Shown one piece after another: positions 45,748 to 56,150 of a stretch of 64,000 bases of DNA. Below the pieces are notes generated by a model, which was not told the origin of the DNA, made no database searches, and saw nothing but the letters and a program-made list of their open reading frames with translations. The position numbers and the translations under genes are program-made. The first letter of the stretch is position 1. Each line of letters opens with the position of its first letter. The DNA is from Reyranella soli (lineage in GTDB: Bacteria > Pseudomonadota > Alphaproteobacteria > Reyranellales > Reyranellaceae), in contig NZ_BKAJ01000045.1 of NCBI RefSeq assembly GCF_007992495.1, positions 62,001 to 126,000 on the forward strand. Reading direction: 5' to 3'.

Positions 45748-46623
45748 TCAGCTCCGGGTTACCGGCAATTCGACCAGCGTGACCTTGTCCGTCATGGTGA
45801 CGTCGCGGGTGCCCAGTCCTTTGCCCGGCATGGCCGCGTCATAGGCGAGCGGCGCCCGCTTGGGCTGCGAGCCCGGGGCGGGCAGGGCGAAGATCAGGGA
45901 GTTCGCCGCATGATGGGCGATGTGCCCGGTCATGTGGTGATGTTCCTGATGGATGTGGCCGTAGAACACCACGACGTTGCTATAGGGCATCAGGAGCTCG
46001 ATCGCCTTGGCGCCGTCGGCGGTGGTCCAGTCCCAGCTCGGCTGCAGGTCGAACAACGGCCGATGGGTCATCACGACGATGCGATCGTCGGTCTTGCGCT
46101 GCTTCAGGTCGGCGGCGAGCCAGGCGAGCTGCTCGTCGCCCAGCTTGGCGGCCGGGTCGGAGACATTGTCGAGGGCGATGAAGTGCACGCCCTTGTGGTC
46201 GAACGTGTAGTGCGTGGCGCCGAAGAACTCCTTGTAGGCCTCGCCCTTGTCGAGCGAGGCGTCGTGCTCGCCCGGCATGAAGCGCACGTCCTTGACGGTG
46301 AGCGCCGAGACGATCTCGCGGAAGCGCTTCATGCGTTCGCGGCGCTGCTTTGCATCATCAGTGGTGTGGGTCAGATCGCCGGTGAAGACGATGAAGTCGG
46401 GCTGGCGCGCCAGGCCGTTCACGGTGGCGACGGCCTTTTCGAGGGTATGCTCGGCATCGGGATTTGCAGGCCCGCTGTAACCCCAATGGGTGTCGGAGAA
46501 CTGCACGAAATGGAAGTCGTTGGCCTGCGCCCGGGCGCGTTGGTTGGGGAACAGGCCGGCAGTGAAGGCGACGCCGGCAAGACCGGTGAGTTTCAGGAAG
46601 TCGCGGCGATCCGATTGCAGCAT
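45748..46623 (-). CDS. Tat-exported metallophosphoesterase
   Basis: A 291-residue calcineurin-like phosphoesterase. The N-terminus SDRRDFLKLTGLAGVAFTAG is a clear Tat signal. Metal motifs follow in order: FSDTHWG, FTGDLTH, PGEHD, MTHRPL, and YGHIHQEHH. The usual GNHD reads GEHD here, replacing the metal-bridging asparagine by glutamate. The product should be periplasmic and act on a phosphate ester or diester of unknown kind. ATG 46623 is chosen for the Tat signal; the frame stays open upstream through the promoter region. It leads an operon with the cupredoxin and is divergent from the ECF sigma gene; GGAATA-N15-CGGTA lies upstream on both sides. Confidence 0.87.
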   Translation of the reverse strand: MLQSDRRDFLKLTGLAGVAFTAGLFPNQRARAQANDFHFVQFSDTHWGYSGPANPDAEHTLEKAVATVNGLARQPDFIVFTGDLTHTTDDAKQRRERMKRFREIVSALTVKDVRFMPGEHDASLDKGEAYKEFFGATHYTFDHKGVHFIALDNVSDPAAKLGDEQLAWLAADLKQRKTDDRIVVMTHRPLFDLQPSWDWTTADGAKAIELLMPYSNVVVFYGHIHQEHHHMTGHIAHHAANSLIFALPAPGSQPKRAPLAYDAAMPGKGLGTRDVTMTDKVTLVELPVTRS

Positions 46624-46655
46624 GATGACAGTCCTCCGCAGTGAAGTCGCAGGGA

Positions 46656-46682
46656 CTACCGCTGCAGCGCCGCCGTTATTCC
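46656..46682 (-). promoter_or_regulatory. ECF-type promoter of the phosphoesterase-cupredoxin operon
   Basis: On the minus strand GGAATA (46682-46677) and CGGTAG (46661-46656) are spaced by 15 bp. This gives a start about 25 bp before the ATG at 46623. The opposite strand has the same two boxes with the same spacing at 46697-46722, next to an ECF sigma gene. Confidence 0.6.
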
Positions 46683-46696
46683 GGGATTTACCGTAT

Positions 46697-46722
46697 GGAA
46701 TAAAATCGACGGTCGGCCGGTA
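46697..46722 (+). promoter_or_regulatory. ECF-type promoter of the sigma/anti-sigma operon
   Basis: GGAATA (46697-46702) and CGGTA (46718-46722) are spaced by 15 bp, mirroring the divergent site at 46656-46682. The start would fall within a few bases of ATG 46733, so the message may begin at ATG 46742 with a very short leader. Autoregulation by the ECF factor is inferred. Confidence 0.55.
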
Positions 46723-46732
46723 TTGATGTCCT

Positions 46733-47293
46733 ATGCGCTGCATGTCGGATGCGCCTAAACCCGATGCCGGCACGGTCGATCGTTTTCGCACCGTCATGCT
46801 GCCGCATCTCGACGCCGCCTACGGGTATGCGCGCTGGCTGACGCGCGATCCGGTGCAGGCCCAGGATGTCGCGCAGGAGGCGATGCTGCGCGCGCTGCGC
46901 TACTTCCACGCCTTCCGCGGCGAGGATGCGAAGCCATGGCTGCTGCGCATCGTGCGCAATACCTGGCTCGACCTCGCCCGTCGCCACGCGGCGGAGAAGG
47001 TGCCGCTGGAGGAGATCGAGGATCGCGCCGGCGACGGCCTCGATCCGGAGCAGAGCGCGCTCGCGGGCGACCGGCGGCGCCAGATCGCCGCCGCGCTCGC
47101 GGCTTTGCCGGCCGAGGCGCGCGAGGTGCTCGTGCTGCGCGAGATCGAGGACCTTTCGTACAAGCGTATCGCCGTGGTGCTCGATCTGCCGATCGGCACC
47201 GTCATGTCCCGCCTGGCGCGGGCGCGGGAGAAACTGGCGGCCGGGCTGCGCGGCCACCTGGAAAGGAGAGGTCATGGACTGCCCGACATGTGA
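46733..47293 (+). CDS. ECF (sigma-70 family) RNA polymerase sigma factor
   Basis: A 186-residue ECF factor (183 if ATG 46742 is used). Region 2 runs from about residue 20 to 85 (HLDAAYGYARWLTRDPVQAQDVAQEAMLRALRYFHAFRG) with the -10-reading helix. Region 4 runs from about residue 125 to 175 (LAALPAEAREVLVLREIEDLSYKRIAVVLDLPIGTVMSRLARAREKL). There is no region 3 and no long C-terminal extension. The anti-sigma gene overlaps its end by 20 bases. The divergent operon encodes a Tat phosphoesterase and a CuA-like cupredoxin, the probable targets. Copper, redox or phosphate-ester stress are candidate signals. Confidence 0.92.
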   Translation: MRCMSDAPKPDAGTVDRFRTVMLPHLDAAYGYARWLTRDPVQAQDVAQEAMLRALRYFHAFRGEDAKPWLLRIVRNTWLDLARRHAAEKVPLEEIEDRAGDGLDPEQSALAGDRRRQIAAALAALPAEAREVLVLREIEDLSYKRIAVVLDLPIGTVMSRLARAREKLAAGLRGHLERRGHGLPDM

Positions 47294-48032
47294 GGCGATG
47301 GTCGGCGCCTATGTCGATGGCGAGCTGTCGGTCGCCGAAAGCGCCGAGTTCGAACGCGCGCTGGAGGCCTGTCCTGACTGCCGCCGGCGCCTGGAAGAGA
47401 CGCGGATGGTGAGCGGCCTGCTGCGCGACCTGCCGGCCGACCCCGCGCCCGATCTCTTGCGCGCCAAGGTCGAGCGCGAGTTGCGTGCGATCGCTGGCCG
47501 CCCACGCCCATACCCGCGCCAGCACCTGCGCTGGATGGCCACGGCCGCAAGCCTCATCGTCGCACTGGGCATCGGTTGGACCGGGGCAACCCTCGTCAGC
47601 CAGAGCGGCCGCGAGACCGATGCACTGATGGCGGGGTACCTGCGCATCGCCATGAGCGATCATCCGGTCGAGGTCGCCTCGTCGGATCGCCACACGGTCA
47701 AGCCGTGGTTCGCCGGGCGCATCGACTATGCGCCCCCGGTGCACGATCTCACGACGGCGGGCTTTCCGCTGGTCGGCGGCCGGCTCGACATCGTCGACGG
47801 CCGCAAGGTCGCGGTGATGGTCTATCGCCGCAATCGGCACTGGATCGCGCTCACGGCATGGCCGGCGACGTCGGCCGGCGATGCGGCGGCCAGTGTCGCC
47901 CAGCGCGACGGCTTCGCGCTGGGCGACTGGCGCCATGGCGGCTTCGAATTGCGAGCTGTCGGCGACCTCGCGCCGGCCGACATGAAGTCGTTCGTGACGG
48001 CGCTCGATCGCGCCGTCGACAGCGATCGGTAA
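47274..48032 (+). CDS. transmembrane anti-sigma factor
   Basis: A 252-residue protein. The cytoplasmic N-terminal domain (residues 1-45) has CPTCEAMVGAYVDGELSVAE and CPDCRRRLEE, a zinc anti-sigma-like layout in which the usual histidine of the H-x3-C-x2-C motif is not present as such. One membrane helix follows (about residues 87-108, MATAASLIVALGIGWTGATLV), then a ~140-residue periplasmic sensor domain. Release of the sigma factor could follow proteolysis or metal/oxidant binding. GGAAAGGAGAGG lies before the ATG, inside the sigma gene. It ends 1 bp from the convergent leuB stop. Confidence 0.9.
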   Translation: MDCPTCEAMVGAYVDGELSVAESAEFERALEACPDCRRRLEETRMVSGLLRDLPADPAPDLLRAKVERELRAIAGRPRPYPRQHLRWMATAASLIVALGIGWTGATLVSQSGRETDALMAGYLRIAMSDHPVEVASSDRHTVKPWFAGRIDYAPPVHDLTTAGFPLVGGRLDIVDGRKVAVMVYRRNRHWIALTAWPATSAGDAAASVAQRDGFALGDWRHGGFELRAVGDLAPADMKSFVTALDRAVDSDR

Positions 48033-48033
48033 C

Positions 48034-49155
48034 CTACGCCAGTCGGTCGAGTTCCTTGACGATGGCGTCGCCCATTTCCTGGGTGCCGACCTTCTTCACG
48101 CCGTCGGTCTTGCCGCCGGCCAGCAGGTCGGCGGTGCGATAGCCGGCCTTCAGCACGTTCTCGACGGCGGTCTCGACCAGGTCGGCTTCCTTGCCGAGGT
48201 CGAAGGAGTAGCGAAGCATCATGGCGTAGGACAGCGTCTCGGCCAGCGGGTTGGCCAGGCCCTTGCCCGCGATGTCGGGGGCGCTGCCGTGGATCGGCTC
48301 GTACAGCGCCTTGCGCCGGCCGGTCGCGTCGGGCGCGCCCAGCGAGGCCGACGGCAGCAGGCCGAGCGAGCCGGTCAGCATCGAGGCTTCGTCCGACAGG
48401 ATGTCGCCGAACAGGTTGTCGGTGACGATGACATCGAACTGGCTCGGCGCGCGCAGCAGCTGCATGGCGAGCGCGTCGGCATACATGTGCTCGAGCTTCA
48501 CATCGGAGTATTTCTCCTTGTGCAGCTCGGTCGCCACTTCGCGCCACAGCACGCCGGTATGCATGACGTTGGCCTTCTCCGACGACATCACCTTGTTCTT
48601 GCGCTTGCGCGCCAGCTCGAAGGCGACGGCGCAGACGCGGCGAATCTCGGGGACGGTGTAGCGCTGCGTGTCGAACGCCTCGACCTCGCCCTGGGCGTTG
48701 GTGTGGCGGCCGCGCGGCTCGCCGAAATAGACGCCGCTCGTCAGCTCGCGGATGATCATGATGTCGAGACCCTTGACGATCTCGGGCTTGAGTGAGCTCG
48801 CATCGACCAGCGCGTCGAACACCTTGGCCGGCCGAAGGTTGGCGAAGAGGTCCATCTCCTTGCGCAGGCGCAGGAGACCACGCTCGGGCTTCTTGGTGAA
48901 GTCGGCGGTGTCCCACTTCGGCCCACCGACCGAGCCGAACAGCACGGCATCGGCCTCGAGCGCCGTCTTCATCGTATCGTCCGACAGTGGCACGCCATGC
49001 TTGTCGAGGGCGGCGCCGCCGACCACGTCCTCCTTGATGTCGAAGCCGACCGCGCGCTTCTTGCCCATCCAGGCGATGATCTTGCGCACTTCGTTCATGA
49101 CTTCGGGGCCGATGCCGTCGCCAGGCAGCACCAGCAGATTGCGATTGGACGCCAT
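48034..49155 (-). CDS. leuB: 3-isopropylmalate dehydrogenase
   Basis: A 373-residue enzyme that oxidises and decarboxylates 3-isopropylmalate with NAD in leucine synthesis. [12 protein letters not shown] at the start, the substrate arginines in [16 protein letters not shown], and the metal-binding [27 protein letters not shown] are all intact. The adenine loop [14 protein letters not shown] favours NAD over NADP. It follows leuD by 48 bp and ends the leuC-RDD-RDD-leuD-leuB run. Confidence 0.96.
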   Translation of the reverse strand: MASNRNLLVLPGDGIGPEVMNEVRKIIAWMGKKRAVGFDIKEDVVGGAALDKHGVPLSDDTMKTALEADAVLFGSVGGPKWDTADFTKKPERGLLRLRKEMDLFANLRPAKVFDALVDASSLKPEIVKGLDIMIIRELTSGVYFGEPRGRHTNAQGEVEAFDTQRYTVPEIRRVCAVAFELARKRKNKVMSSEKANVMHTGVLWREVATELHKEKYSDVKLEHMYADALAMQLLRAPSQFDVIVTDNLFGDILSDEASMLTGSLGLLPSASLGAPDATGRRKALYEPIHGSAPDIAGKGLANPLAETLSYAMMLRYSFDLGKEADLVETAVENVLKAGYRTADLLAGGKTDGVKKVGTQEMGDAIVKELDRLA

Positions 49156-49203
49156 TGTCTTCTTTCTCTTGTCTAACGATTTTCGCTGGCTAATGACCGC
49201 TGA

Positions 49204-49818
49204 TCAGGACGCGCCATGCAGCCAGGGCTGCTGCTCCTTCTGGCGCGCCTCGAAGTCGTCGATCTCCGACTTCTTCTCCATGGTGAGCCCGATGTCGTCG
49301 AGGCCGTTCAGCAGGCAGTGCTTGCGGAACGGGTCGATGTCGAAATGCACCGTGCCGCCGTCCGGTCCCTTGATCTCCTGCTTCTCGAGATCGACCTCGA
49401 TGATGGCGTTGGAGCCGCGGCTCGCATCGTCCATCAGCTTGTCGATGATCTCCTTCGGCATCTTGATCGGCAGAATGCCGTTCTTGAAGCAGTTGTTGTA
49501 GAAGATGTCGGCGAAATCCTCGGAGATGATGCAGCGGATGCCGAAGTCGAGCAGCGCCCAGGGCGCATGCTCGCGGCTCGAGCCGCAGCCGAAGTTGGGA
49601 CCGGCGACGATGATCTTGGCGTTCTGATAGGCCGGCTGATCGAGGATGAAATCCTTCTTCTGGCCGTCGGCCGTCCAGCGCATCTCGTAGAACAGGCCGT
49701 CCTTGAGGCCAGTGCGCTTGATGGTCTTCAGGAAGTTCTTGGGGATGATCATATCGGTGTCGATATTGACCATCGGCAGCGGAGCGGCGACGCCGCTCAA
49801 CGTCGTGAATTTTTCCAT
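49204..49818 (-). CDS. leuD: 3-isopropylmalate dehydratase small subunit
   Basis: A 204-residue swivelling domain that, with LeuC, interconverts 2- and 3-isopropylmalate. [27 protein letters not shown] and the conserved [21 protein letters not shown] loop are present. ATG 49818 ([15 protein letters not shown]) is the normal family start; the longer frame adds a basic leader without a ribosome site. Two RDD-family genes separate it from leuC, which in most relatives is adjacent. Confidence 0.96.
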   Translation of the reverse strand: MEKFTTLSGVAAPLPMVNIDTDMIIPKNFLKTIKRTGLKDGLFYEMRWTADGQKKDFILDQPAYQNAKIIVAGPNFGCGSSREHAPWALLDFGIRCIISEDFADIFYNNCFKNGILPIKMPKEIIDKLMDDASRGSNAIIEVDLEKQEIKGPDGGTVHFDIDPFRKHCLLNGLDDIGLTMEKKSEIDDFEARQKEQQPWLHGAS

Positions 49819-49884
49819 GAGATCCCTCGCGAAACGCCGGAATAAACGGGCTTTTACCGGCCGGGTCAAGCCGGCCGGCCCTTC

Positions 49885-50454
49885 CTAGGAGCGGGTCAGG
49901 ATTGCGCCCGCCATCTTGTCGTGCAGGCCCTGCTTGCGGACGGACAACGCCACGGCAACGCAGGCAATCAAGGCAAAGAGCGAGACCAGCCAGCTCGCGC
50001 CAATGCCGAGCAGGGCGGCCAGCGTCGGCAGGTAGATGGGCCAGGTGCGGATGCTGGCGGCGAGCAGCGTCAGGCGTCCGCCCTCGGCGTTGGAGACGCG
50101 GATACCCAGCATTCTCTTGCCAAGCGTGGCCTGCGCCGAGGAGGTCTCCTGGAGCACGAAATAGGCCCAGACGAGCAGGGCATAGACGATCACCCGGTCG
50201 GGTGAGAGCAGGGCGTTCATCATGTTGATGAACGCCTCGTAGTCCGGCTTTGCCGGAAGTGGCGGGATGGTCTGGGCGGGCAGGGCCAGTTCGATGATCT
50301 GCCAGGCCACCGTCAGGATGATCGCATCGACGATCGCCGCCGCCACCCGGAGCCAGAACCCGGCATAGCGCACCGTCGTCTCCGGCGGGCGGGCATCCCA
50401 GACCGGCGGCGGCGGAGGCGGCGGGACGGAGCCTGAGGTCGGCACACTCGGCAT
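49885..50454 (-). CDS. RDD family membrane protein, copy 1 of a pair
   Basis: A 189-residue protein. The first 30 residues are Pro-rich with seven prolines in a row (SVPPPPPPPVWDARPPE). The RDD domain follows: YAGFWLRVAAAIVDAIIL with the Arg and Asp of the family name, further helices, LGKRMLGIRVSNAEGGRLT, and KQGLHDKMAGAILTRS at the end. RDD proteins are membrane proteins of mostly unknown transport function; some act as sodium/proton antiporters. Paired with another RDD gene 21 bp upstream, both inserted between leuC and leuD. AGGAGA precedes the ATG. Confidence 0.85.
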   Translation of the reverse strand: MPSVPTSGSVPPPPPPPVWDARPPETTVRYAGFWLRVAAAIVDAIILTVAWQIIELALPAQTIPPLPAKPDYEAFINMMNALLSPDRVIVYALLVWAYFVLQETSSAQATLGKRMLGIRVSNAEGGRLTLLAASIRTWPIYLPTLAALLGIGASWLVSLFALIACVAVALSVRKQGLHDKMAGAILTRS

Positions 50455-50475
50455 GTCGGTCTCCTGGCGAAGTCG

Positions 50476-50985
50476 TCAGGGCGATCTTATCACGAGGGTA
50501 TCGGCCAAAATATCGTGCAGCGCCCGCTTGCGGTTGGTGAAAGCGGCCATGATGTAACCGATGGCCAGCGGCACCATGGGTGTCACCATGTATTTCGCGA
50601 AGTGACGGGCGGTGGCGCGGCCAAAGGAGAGCTGAGCGCCGTCGGCGCGTACGATGCGCAGGCCGAGCGCCATCTTGCCGAAGGTGGCGCCGCGCGGCGA
50701 GCTGGTCATCAGCGCTTCGTAGAGCCAGTTGACCACGATCAGCGCGGCAGCCGTCAAAAGGCCGGCGACGATCAGCGGAGCCGCCAGCTCTTCGTCATCC
50801 GTCGATTCGTGAGTCAGAACAACGAAGCCGATAAAGAGGCCGATAAGGATCGTGCCCGGAACCAACAGGACGAATGCATCGATCATGTAGGCGACGAAGC
50901 GGATCCAGAATCCACCGGGCGGCGCGCCGTCCACCGCCACCATCGGTCGGTCGGACCAGACAGGTGGCGGTGGGGCGTTGGTCAA
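50476..50985 (-). CDS. RDD family membrane protein, copy 2 of a pair
   Basis: A 169-residue RDD protein with a short Pro-rich leader (TNAPPPPVWSDRP). FWIRFVAYMIDAFVLLVPG gives the Arg/Asp pair; FGKMALGLRIVRADGAQLS and RALHDILADTLVIRSP are the other domain hallmarks, and there are about three to four helices. The start is TTG 50985 with AAGGAC about 8 bp upstream. It follows leuC by 10 bp and so is almost certainly in the leu transcript. The two RDD proteins may pair in the membrane. Confidence 0.83.
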   Translation of the reverse strand: MTNAPPPPVWSDRPMVAVDGAPPGGFWIRFVAYMIDAFVLLVPGTILIGLFIGFVVLTHESTDDEELAAPLIVAGLLTAAALIVVNWLYEALMTSSPRGATFGKMALGLRIVRADGAQLSFGRATARHFAKYMVTPMVPLAIGYIMAAFTNRKRALHDILADTLVIRSP

Positions 50986-50995
50986 GGCGACGTCC

Positions 50996-52441
50996 TTACT
51001 GGTAGTCGCGCACGTCGGCCAGCGTACCCTTGATGGCGGCGGCTGCCGCCATCGCCGGGCTCACCAGATGGGTCCGTCCACCGCGGCCCTGCCGGCCCTC
51101 GAAGTTGCGGTTCGAGGTCGAGGCGCAGCGCTGGCCGGGCTCGAGCCGGTCGGCGTTCATGGCGAGGCACATCGAGCAGCCCTGGATGCGCCATTCGAAG
51201 CCCGCCTCGAGGAAGATCTTGTCGAGGCCTTCCTTCTCGGCTTCGGCCTTCACCAGGCCGGAGCCCGGCACGACCATGGCCGACACGCCCGCGGCCACCT
51301 TGCGGCCGCGCGCGATCTCGGCGGCGGCGCGCAGGTCTTCGATGCGGCCGTTGGTGCACGAGCCGATGAACACGCGGTCGATCGGCACGTCGACGAGCTT
51401 GGTGCCCGGCGTCAGGCCCATGTAGGCGAGCGAACGCGTCCATGCCTCGCGGCGGTTCTCGTCCGGCGCATTGGCCGGATCGGGAATGACGTCGGTGATG
51501 GGCAGCGCATCCTGCGGGCTGGTGCCCCAGGTCACCATCGGCGGGATGTCGGACGCCAGCAGATCGAGCTGGGAGTCGAAGTTCGCGCCCTTGTCGCTCG
51601 GCAGGCGGCGCCACTGGCCCAGCGCCAGGTCCCATGCACCGCCCTTGGGTGAATACGGCCGGCCTTCGAGGTACTTGAAGGTCGTGTCGTCCGGCGCGAT
51701 CAGGCCGGCGCGCGCGCCCGCCTCGATCGACATGTTGCAGACGGTCATGCGGCCTTCCATCGTCATCTCGCGGATGGCGCGGCCGGCATACTCGATCACG
51801 TAGCCGGTGCCGCCGGCGGTGCCGAGCTTGCCGATGATGGCCAGGATCACGTCCTTGGCCGTGACGCCGAGCGGCAGGCTGCCTTCGACCAGCACGCGCA
51901 TGTTCTTGGCCGGCTTCTGGATCAGCGTCTGGGTGGCGAGCACGTGCTCGACCTCCGAGGTGCCGATGCCGAAGGCCAGCGCGCCGAACGCGCCGTGCGT
52001 CGAGGTATGGCTGTCGCCGCAGACGATCGTCATGCCCGGCAGGGTCAGGCCCTGCTCAGGGCCGATCACGTGCACGATGCCGCGGCGGGCGTCGTTCATG
52101 TCGAAATAGGGCACGCCGAATTCGGCGACGTTCTTCTCGAGCGTCTCGACCTGGATGCGCGATTCCTCATCCATGCCGCCCTCGCCGACCGGCGTGGTCG
52201 GCGTGTTGTGGTCGGCCACGGCGACGGTGGCGTCGGGCCGGCGCACGGGGCGGCCGGCCATGCGCAAGCCTTCGAAGGCCTGCGGGCTGGTCACCTCGTG
52301 GACGAGGTGACGGTCGACGTAGATGACGCAGGTGCCGTCGTCCTGGCGATTGACGACGTGGGCGTCCCAGATCTTCTCGAACAGTGTCCGCGGCGGAGGA
52401 GGCGGTGGCGGCGGCGTGGCCGACTTCTTGCGGAACGCCAT
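50996..52441 (-). CDS. leuC: 3-isopropylmalate dehydratase large subunit
   Basis: A 481-residue aconitase-family enzyme. The [4Fe-4S] cysteines are in [10 protein letters not shown] and in [43 protein letters not shown] and YIEYAG-like [12 protein letters not shown] are standard. With LeuD it isomerises isopropylmalate. The N-terminus is odd: before the normal [13 protein letters not shown] start there are about 17 residues with eight consecutive prolines, a stretch that would need EF-P for efficient translation. It lies 6 bp downstream of rplS, and two RDD genes follow it. Confidence 0.95.
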   Translation of the reverse strand: MAFRKKSATPPPPPPPPRTLFEKIWDAHVVNRQDDGTCVIYVDRHLVHEVTSPQAFEGLRMAGRPVRRPDATVAVADHNTPTTPVGEGGMDEESRIQVETLEKNVAEFGVPYFDMNDARRGIVHVIGPEQGLTLPGMTIVCGDSHTSTHGAFGALAFGIGTSEVEHVLATQTLIQKPAKNMRVLVEGSLPLGVTAKDVILAIIGKLGTAGGTGYVIEYAGRAIREMTMEGRMTVCNMSIEAGARAGLIAPDDTTFKYLEGRPYSPKGGAWDLALGQWRRLPSDKGANFDSQLDLLASDIPPMVTWGTSPQDALPITDVIPDPANAPDENRREAWTRSLAYMGLTPGTKLVDVPIDRVFIGSCTNGRIEDLRAAAEIARGRKVAAGVSAMVVPGSGLVKAEAEKEGLDKIFLEAGFEWRIQGCSMCLAMNADRLEPGQRCASTSNRNFEGRQGRGGRTHLVSPAMAAAAAIKGTLADVRDYQ

Positions 52442-52447
52442 GTTCGC

Positions 52448-52933
52448 CTACTTCTTTCCGCCGCCCTTGGCGGCACGAACGTTCTTCTCGTCCTTGGGCT
52501 TTTCCTTCTTGAGCTTCTCGCGCCGCGGACGCTTGGCGGCCTCCTCGGCCTGCTCGGCGATCAGCTCGCGCTGGGCCTCGATGTCCTCGGCGATGCGGCT
52601 CGCCTTGCCGCGCAGGTCGCGCAGGTAATAGAGCTTGGCGCGGCGCACGATGCCCTTGCGGACGACCTCGATCTCCCAGATGCCCGGGCCGTAGAGCGGG
52701 AACACGCGCTCCACACCCTCGCCGAAGCTGATCTTGCGCACCGTGAACGAGGAGTTCACGCCGGCGTTCTTGCGGCCGATGCACAGGCCCTCATAGACCT
52801 GCAGGCGCTCGCGGTTGCCTTCCTGCACCTTGACGTGCACGCGCACAGTGTCGCCCGGCTCGAAGCGCGGCACCGGCCGCTCGCTCTGCACCTTGTCGAT
52901 CGTGGCCTGGCCGATCGTGTCGAGAATGTTCAT
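52448..52933 (-). CDS. rplS: 50S ribosomal protein L19
   Basis: A 161-residue L19. The core (about residues 1-120) has [34 protein letters not shown] and [33 protein letters not shown], all typical. A ~45-residue Lys/Glu/Ala-rich C-terminal tail is longer than in E. coli but usual for alphaproteobacteria. ATG 52933 is chosen over 52942 because AAAGGA is then at normal spacing. L19 sits at the 30S-50S interface. Placed between trmD and leuC, as in many relatives. Confidence 0.95.
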   Translation of the reverse strand: MNILDTIGQATIDKVQSERPVPRFEPGDTVRVHVKVQEGNRERLQVYEGLCIGRKNAGVNSSFTVRKISFGEGVERVFPLYGPGIWEIEVVRKGIVRRAKLYYLRDLRGKASRIAEDIEAQRELIAEQAEEAAKRPRREKLKKEKPKDEKNVRAAKGGGKK

Positions 52934-52949
52934 CGCATCCATCCTTTCG

Positions 52950-53669
52950 TCATTTCTCGTCGTTCACCTTCGCGACCTGCCGCCTGGCCCACAGATCGGG
53001 CCGCCGCCGCCGCGTGATCTCTTCCCGCTGAAGCCTCCGCCAGTCCGCCACCTTGCCGTGATGGCCCGAGACCAGAACCTCCGGCACGCGCCGTTCGGTT
53101 CCGTCGGGCCCGGTCCAGCTCGCGGGCCTTGTGTAGTGCGGATACTCCAGCAGTCCGTCCTCGAAACTCTCCTCGTTCGCCGACGCAGGCTCGCCCATCA
53201 CACCGGGCAGCAGCCGCACGCAGCAATCCATCACCGCCATGGCCGCGATCTCGCCGCCCGAAAGCACGAAATCGCCGACCGAGATCTCCTCCAACGCCTG
53301 GGCCTCGATGACGCGTTCGTCGACGCCCTCGAACCGCCCACACACCAGCACCACGCCCGGACCTTGAGCCAGCTCCCGTCCGCGCGCCTGACTGAACGGC
53401 GCGCCTCGGGGAGACAGCAGAACCTTCGGCACCCTCGGCATTGCGACCGCCTCGATCGCCGCCGACAGCACGTCGGGCTTCATCACCATGCCGGCGCCGC
53501 CCCCGAAGGGTGCGTCGTCGACCGTTCCGTGGCGATCCTTGGCGAACCGCCTGATGTCGACCGCCTCCAGCGACCACACGCCTTCCTTCAGCGCCTTGCC
53601 GGCCAGGCTCTCGCCCAGCGGGCCCGGAAACATCTCCGGGAAGAGCGTCAGCGCCACAGCGCGCCACAC
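52950..53669 (-). CDS. trmD: tRNA (guanine37-N1)-methyltransferase TrmD
   Basis: A 239-residue SPOUT methyltransferase. [11 protein letters not shown] at the start, [37 protein letters not shown] and [15 protein letters not shown] form the trefoil-knot S-adenosylmethionine site; the C-terminal domain has [18 protein letters not shown]. It methylates G37 of tRNAs to prevent frameshifting. The start is GTG 53669 with AAGGAC upstream, 1 bp after the rimM stop; the frame is open further upstream inside rimM but this is not used. Confidence 0.95.
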   Translation of the reverse strand: MWRAVALTLFPEMFPGPLGESLAGKALKEGVWSLEAVDIRRFAKDRHGTVDDAPFGGGAGMVMKPDVLSAAIEAVAMPRVPKVLLSPRGAPFSQARGRELAQGPGVVLVCGRFEGVDERVIEAQALEEISVGDFVLSGGEIAAMAVMDCCVRLLPGVMGEPASANEESFEDGLLEYPHYTRPASWTGPDGTERRVPEVLVSGHHGKVADWRRLQREEITRRRRPDLWARRQVAKVNDEK

Positions 53670-53670
53670 G

Positions 53671-54210
53671 TTAGTCCTTCGCCTCCTTCTCACTGCCTCC
53701 CGCCAGCAGACCTGCCGGCGGATCGACCACGACCTTGCCGCCTTCGACGTCGACCTCGGGCACCGCTTCATCGGTGAAAGGCAGCATCACCGACTGGCGT
53801 GACGCCGTGCCTCCCGAGACCTCCATCGTCCGGCCCGCGCCGAAATCGTGGAAGGCCATGACCTTTCCCCAATCCCGACCGTCCGTCCCGACGGCCGGCA
53901 GACCGATCAGGTCCGCCTCGTACCACTCCCGCTCGCCCGTCACCGGCAATCGCTCGCGCTCCACAAAGAGCCGCAAACCTCGTATCGCCTCGGCGGCGTT
54001 GCGATCGGCTACGCCCTCGATCCGGGCCAGCACCGCACCCTTCACGGTGCTGAGCGCCTCGACCCGATACCTCGTCTTCCCCGCCTCGTCCGACAGCTCG
54101 CCATAGGAGGTGATGGCCATCGGGTCCTCGGTGAAGCTCCTGATGCGCACCAGGCCGCGCACTCCGTGCGGCGCGGCGACGACGCCCAGCAGGACGCGGC
54201 CTCCACTCAT
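53671..54210 (-). CDS. rimM: 16S rRNA processing protein RimM
   Basis: A 179-residue ribosome maturation factor for the 30S head. [24 protein letters not shown] is the N-terminal RimM beta barrel, and the C-terminal PRC-like barrel includes [13 protein letters not shown] and [24 protein letters not shown]. It binds ribosomal protein S19. Its ATG shares one base with the rpsP stop (TGATG), so the two are translationally coupled; trmD follows at 1 bp. Confidence 0.95.
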   Translation of the reverse strand: MSGGRVLLGVVAAPHGVRGLVRIRSFTEDPMAITSYGELSDEAGKTRYRVEALSTVKGAVLARIEGVADRNAAEAIRGLRLFVERERLPVTGEREWYEADLIGLPAVGTDGRDWGKVMAFHDFGAGRTMEVSGGTASRQSVMLPFTDEAVPEVDVEGGKVVVDPPAGLLAGGSEKEAKD

Positions 54211-54587
54211 CAGCTGGCGGCAGCCTCCTTCTCACCACCCTCGGCCGGAGCCGCGGCAGCAGCGGCGGCCGCCTTCAGGCGCTCCTGCGCCTTGGCGCGG
54301 GGCTGCGGCTTCTTGGTCTGCTCGCGGCGCTCGCGCGGCTTCATCATCTCGGCCTGCGCCAGGAACTTCGCGACGCGGTCCGACGGCTGGGCGCCGACCA
54401 TCAGCCAATGCGCGATGCGCTCCTTGTCGAGCGTGATGCGCTGGGCGTGCTCGCGCGGCAGCAGCGGGTTGTAGGTGCCGAGCTTCTCGATGAAGCGGCC
54501 ATCGCGCGGGCTGCGCGAATCGGCCACGACGATGTGGAAGAACGGCCGCTTCTTGGCGCCGTGACGGGTCATACGAATAGCAAGCAT
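54210..54587 (-). CDS. rpsP: 30S ribosomal protein S16
   Basis: A 125-residue S16. The core (residues 1-80) has [40 protein letters not shown] and [17 protein letters not shown] ~40-residue Lys/Ala-rich tail ([14 protein letters not shown]) extends it beyond the E. coli length, as in other alphaproteobacteria. GGAG precedes the ATG by 5 bp. First ribosomal gene after ffh; 18 bp separate them. Confidence 0.95.
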   Translation of the reverse strand: MLAIRMTRHGAKKRPFFHIVVADSRSPRDGRFIEKLGTYNPLLPREHAQRITLDKERIAHWLMVGAQPSDRVAKFLAQAEMMKPRERREQTKKPQPRAKAQERLKAAAAAAAAPAEGGEKEAAAS

Positions 54588-54605
54588 TCTTTCTCCTTCG
54601 AAATT

Positions 54606-56006
<1,401 letters not shown>

Positions 56007-56150
56007 CTCGCTCCGTTTGCCCAAACACGTATCGCGCCGATGCGCGAACCTTCGCGGATCAGCGGAGCTCCCCGGAGGGGGAACCATTAAATCGGCACGA
56101 CCGATTGAACGGGCGGGGTATAAGGCCTGCCGGACAAGGAGTCAAAAGGC

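Noticed and set aside
49841..49862. GGAATAAACGGG near leuD as another ECF promoter
   Set aside because: No CGGTA box lies 15 bp downstream, and it points away from a gene start.
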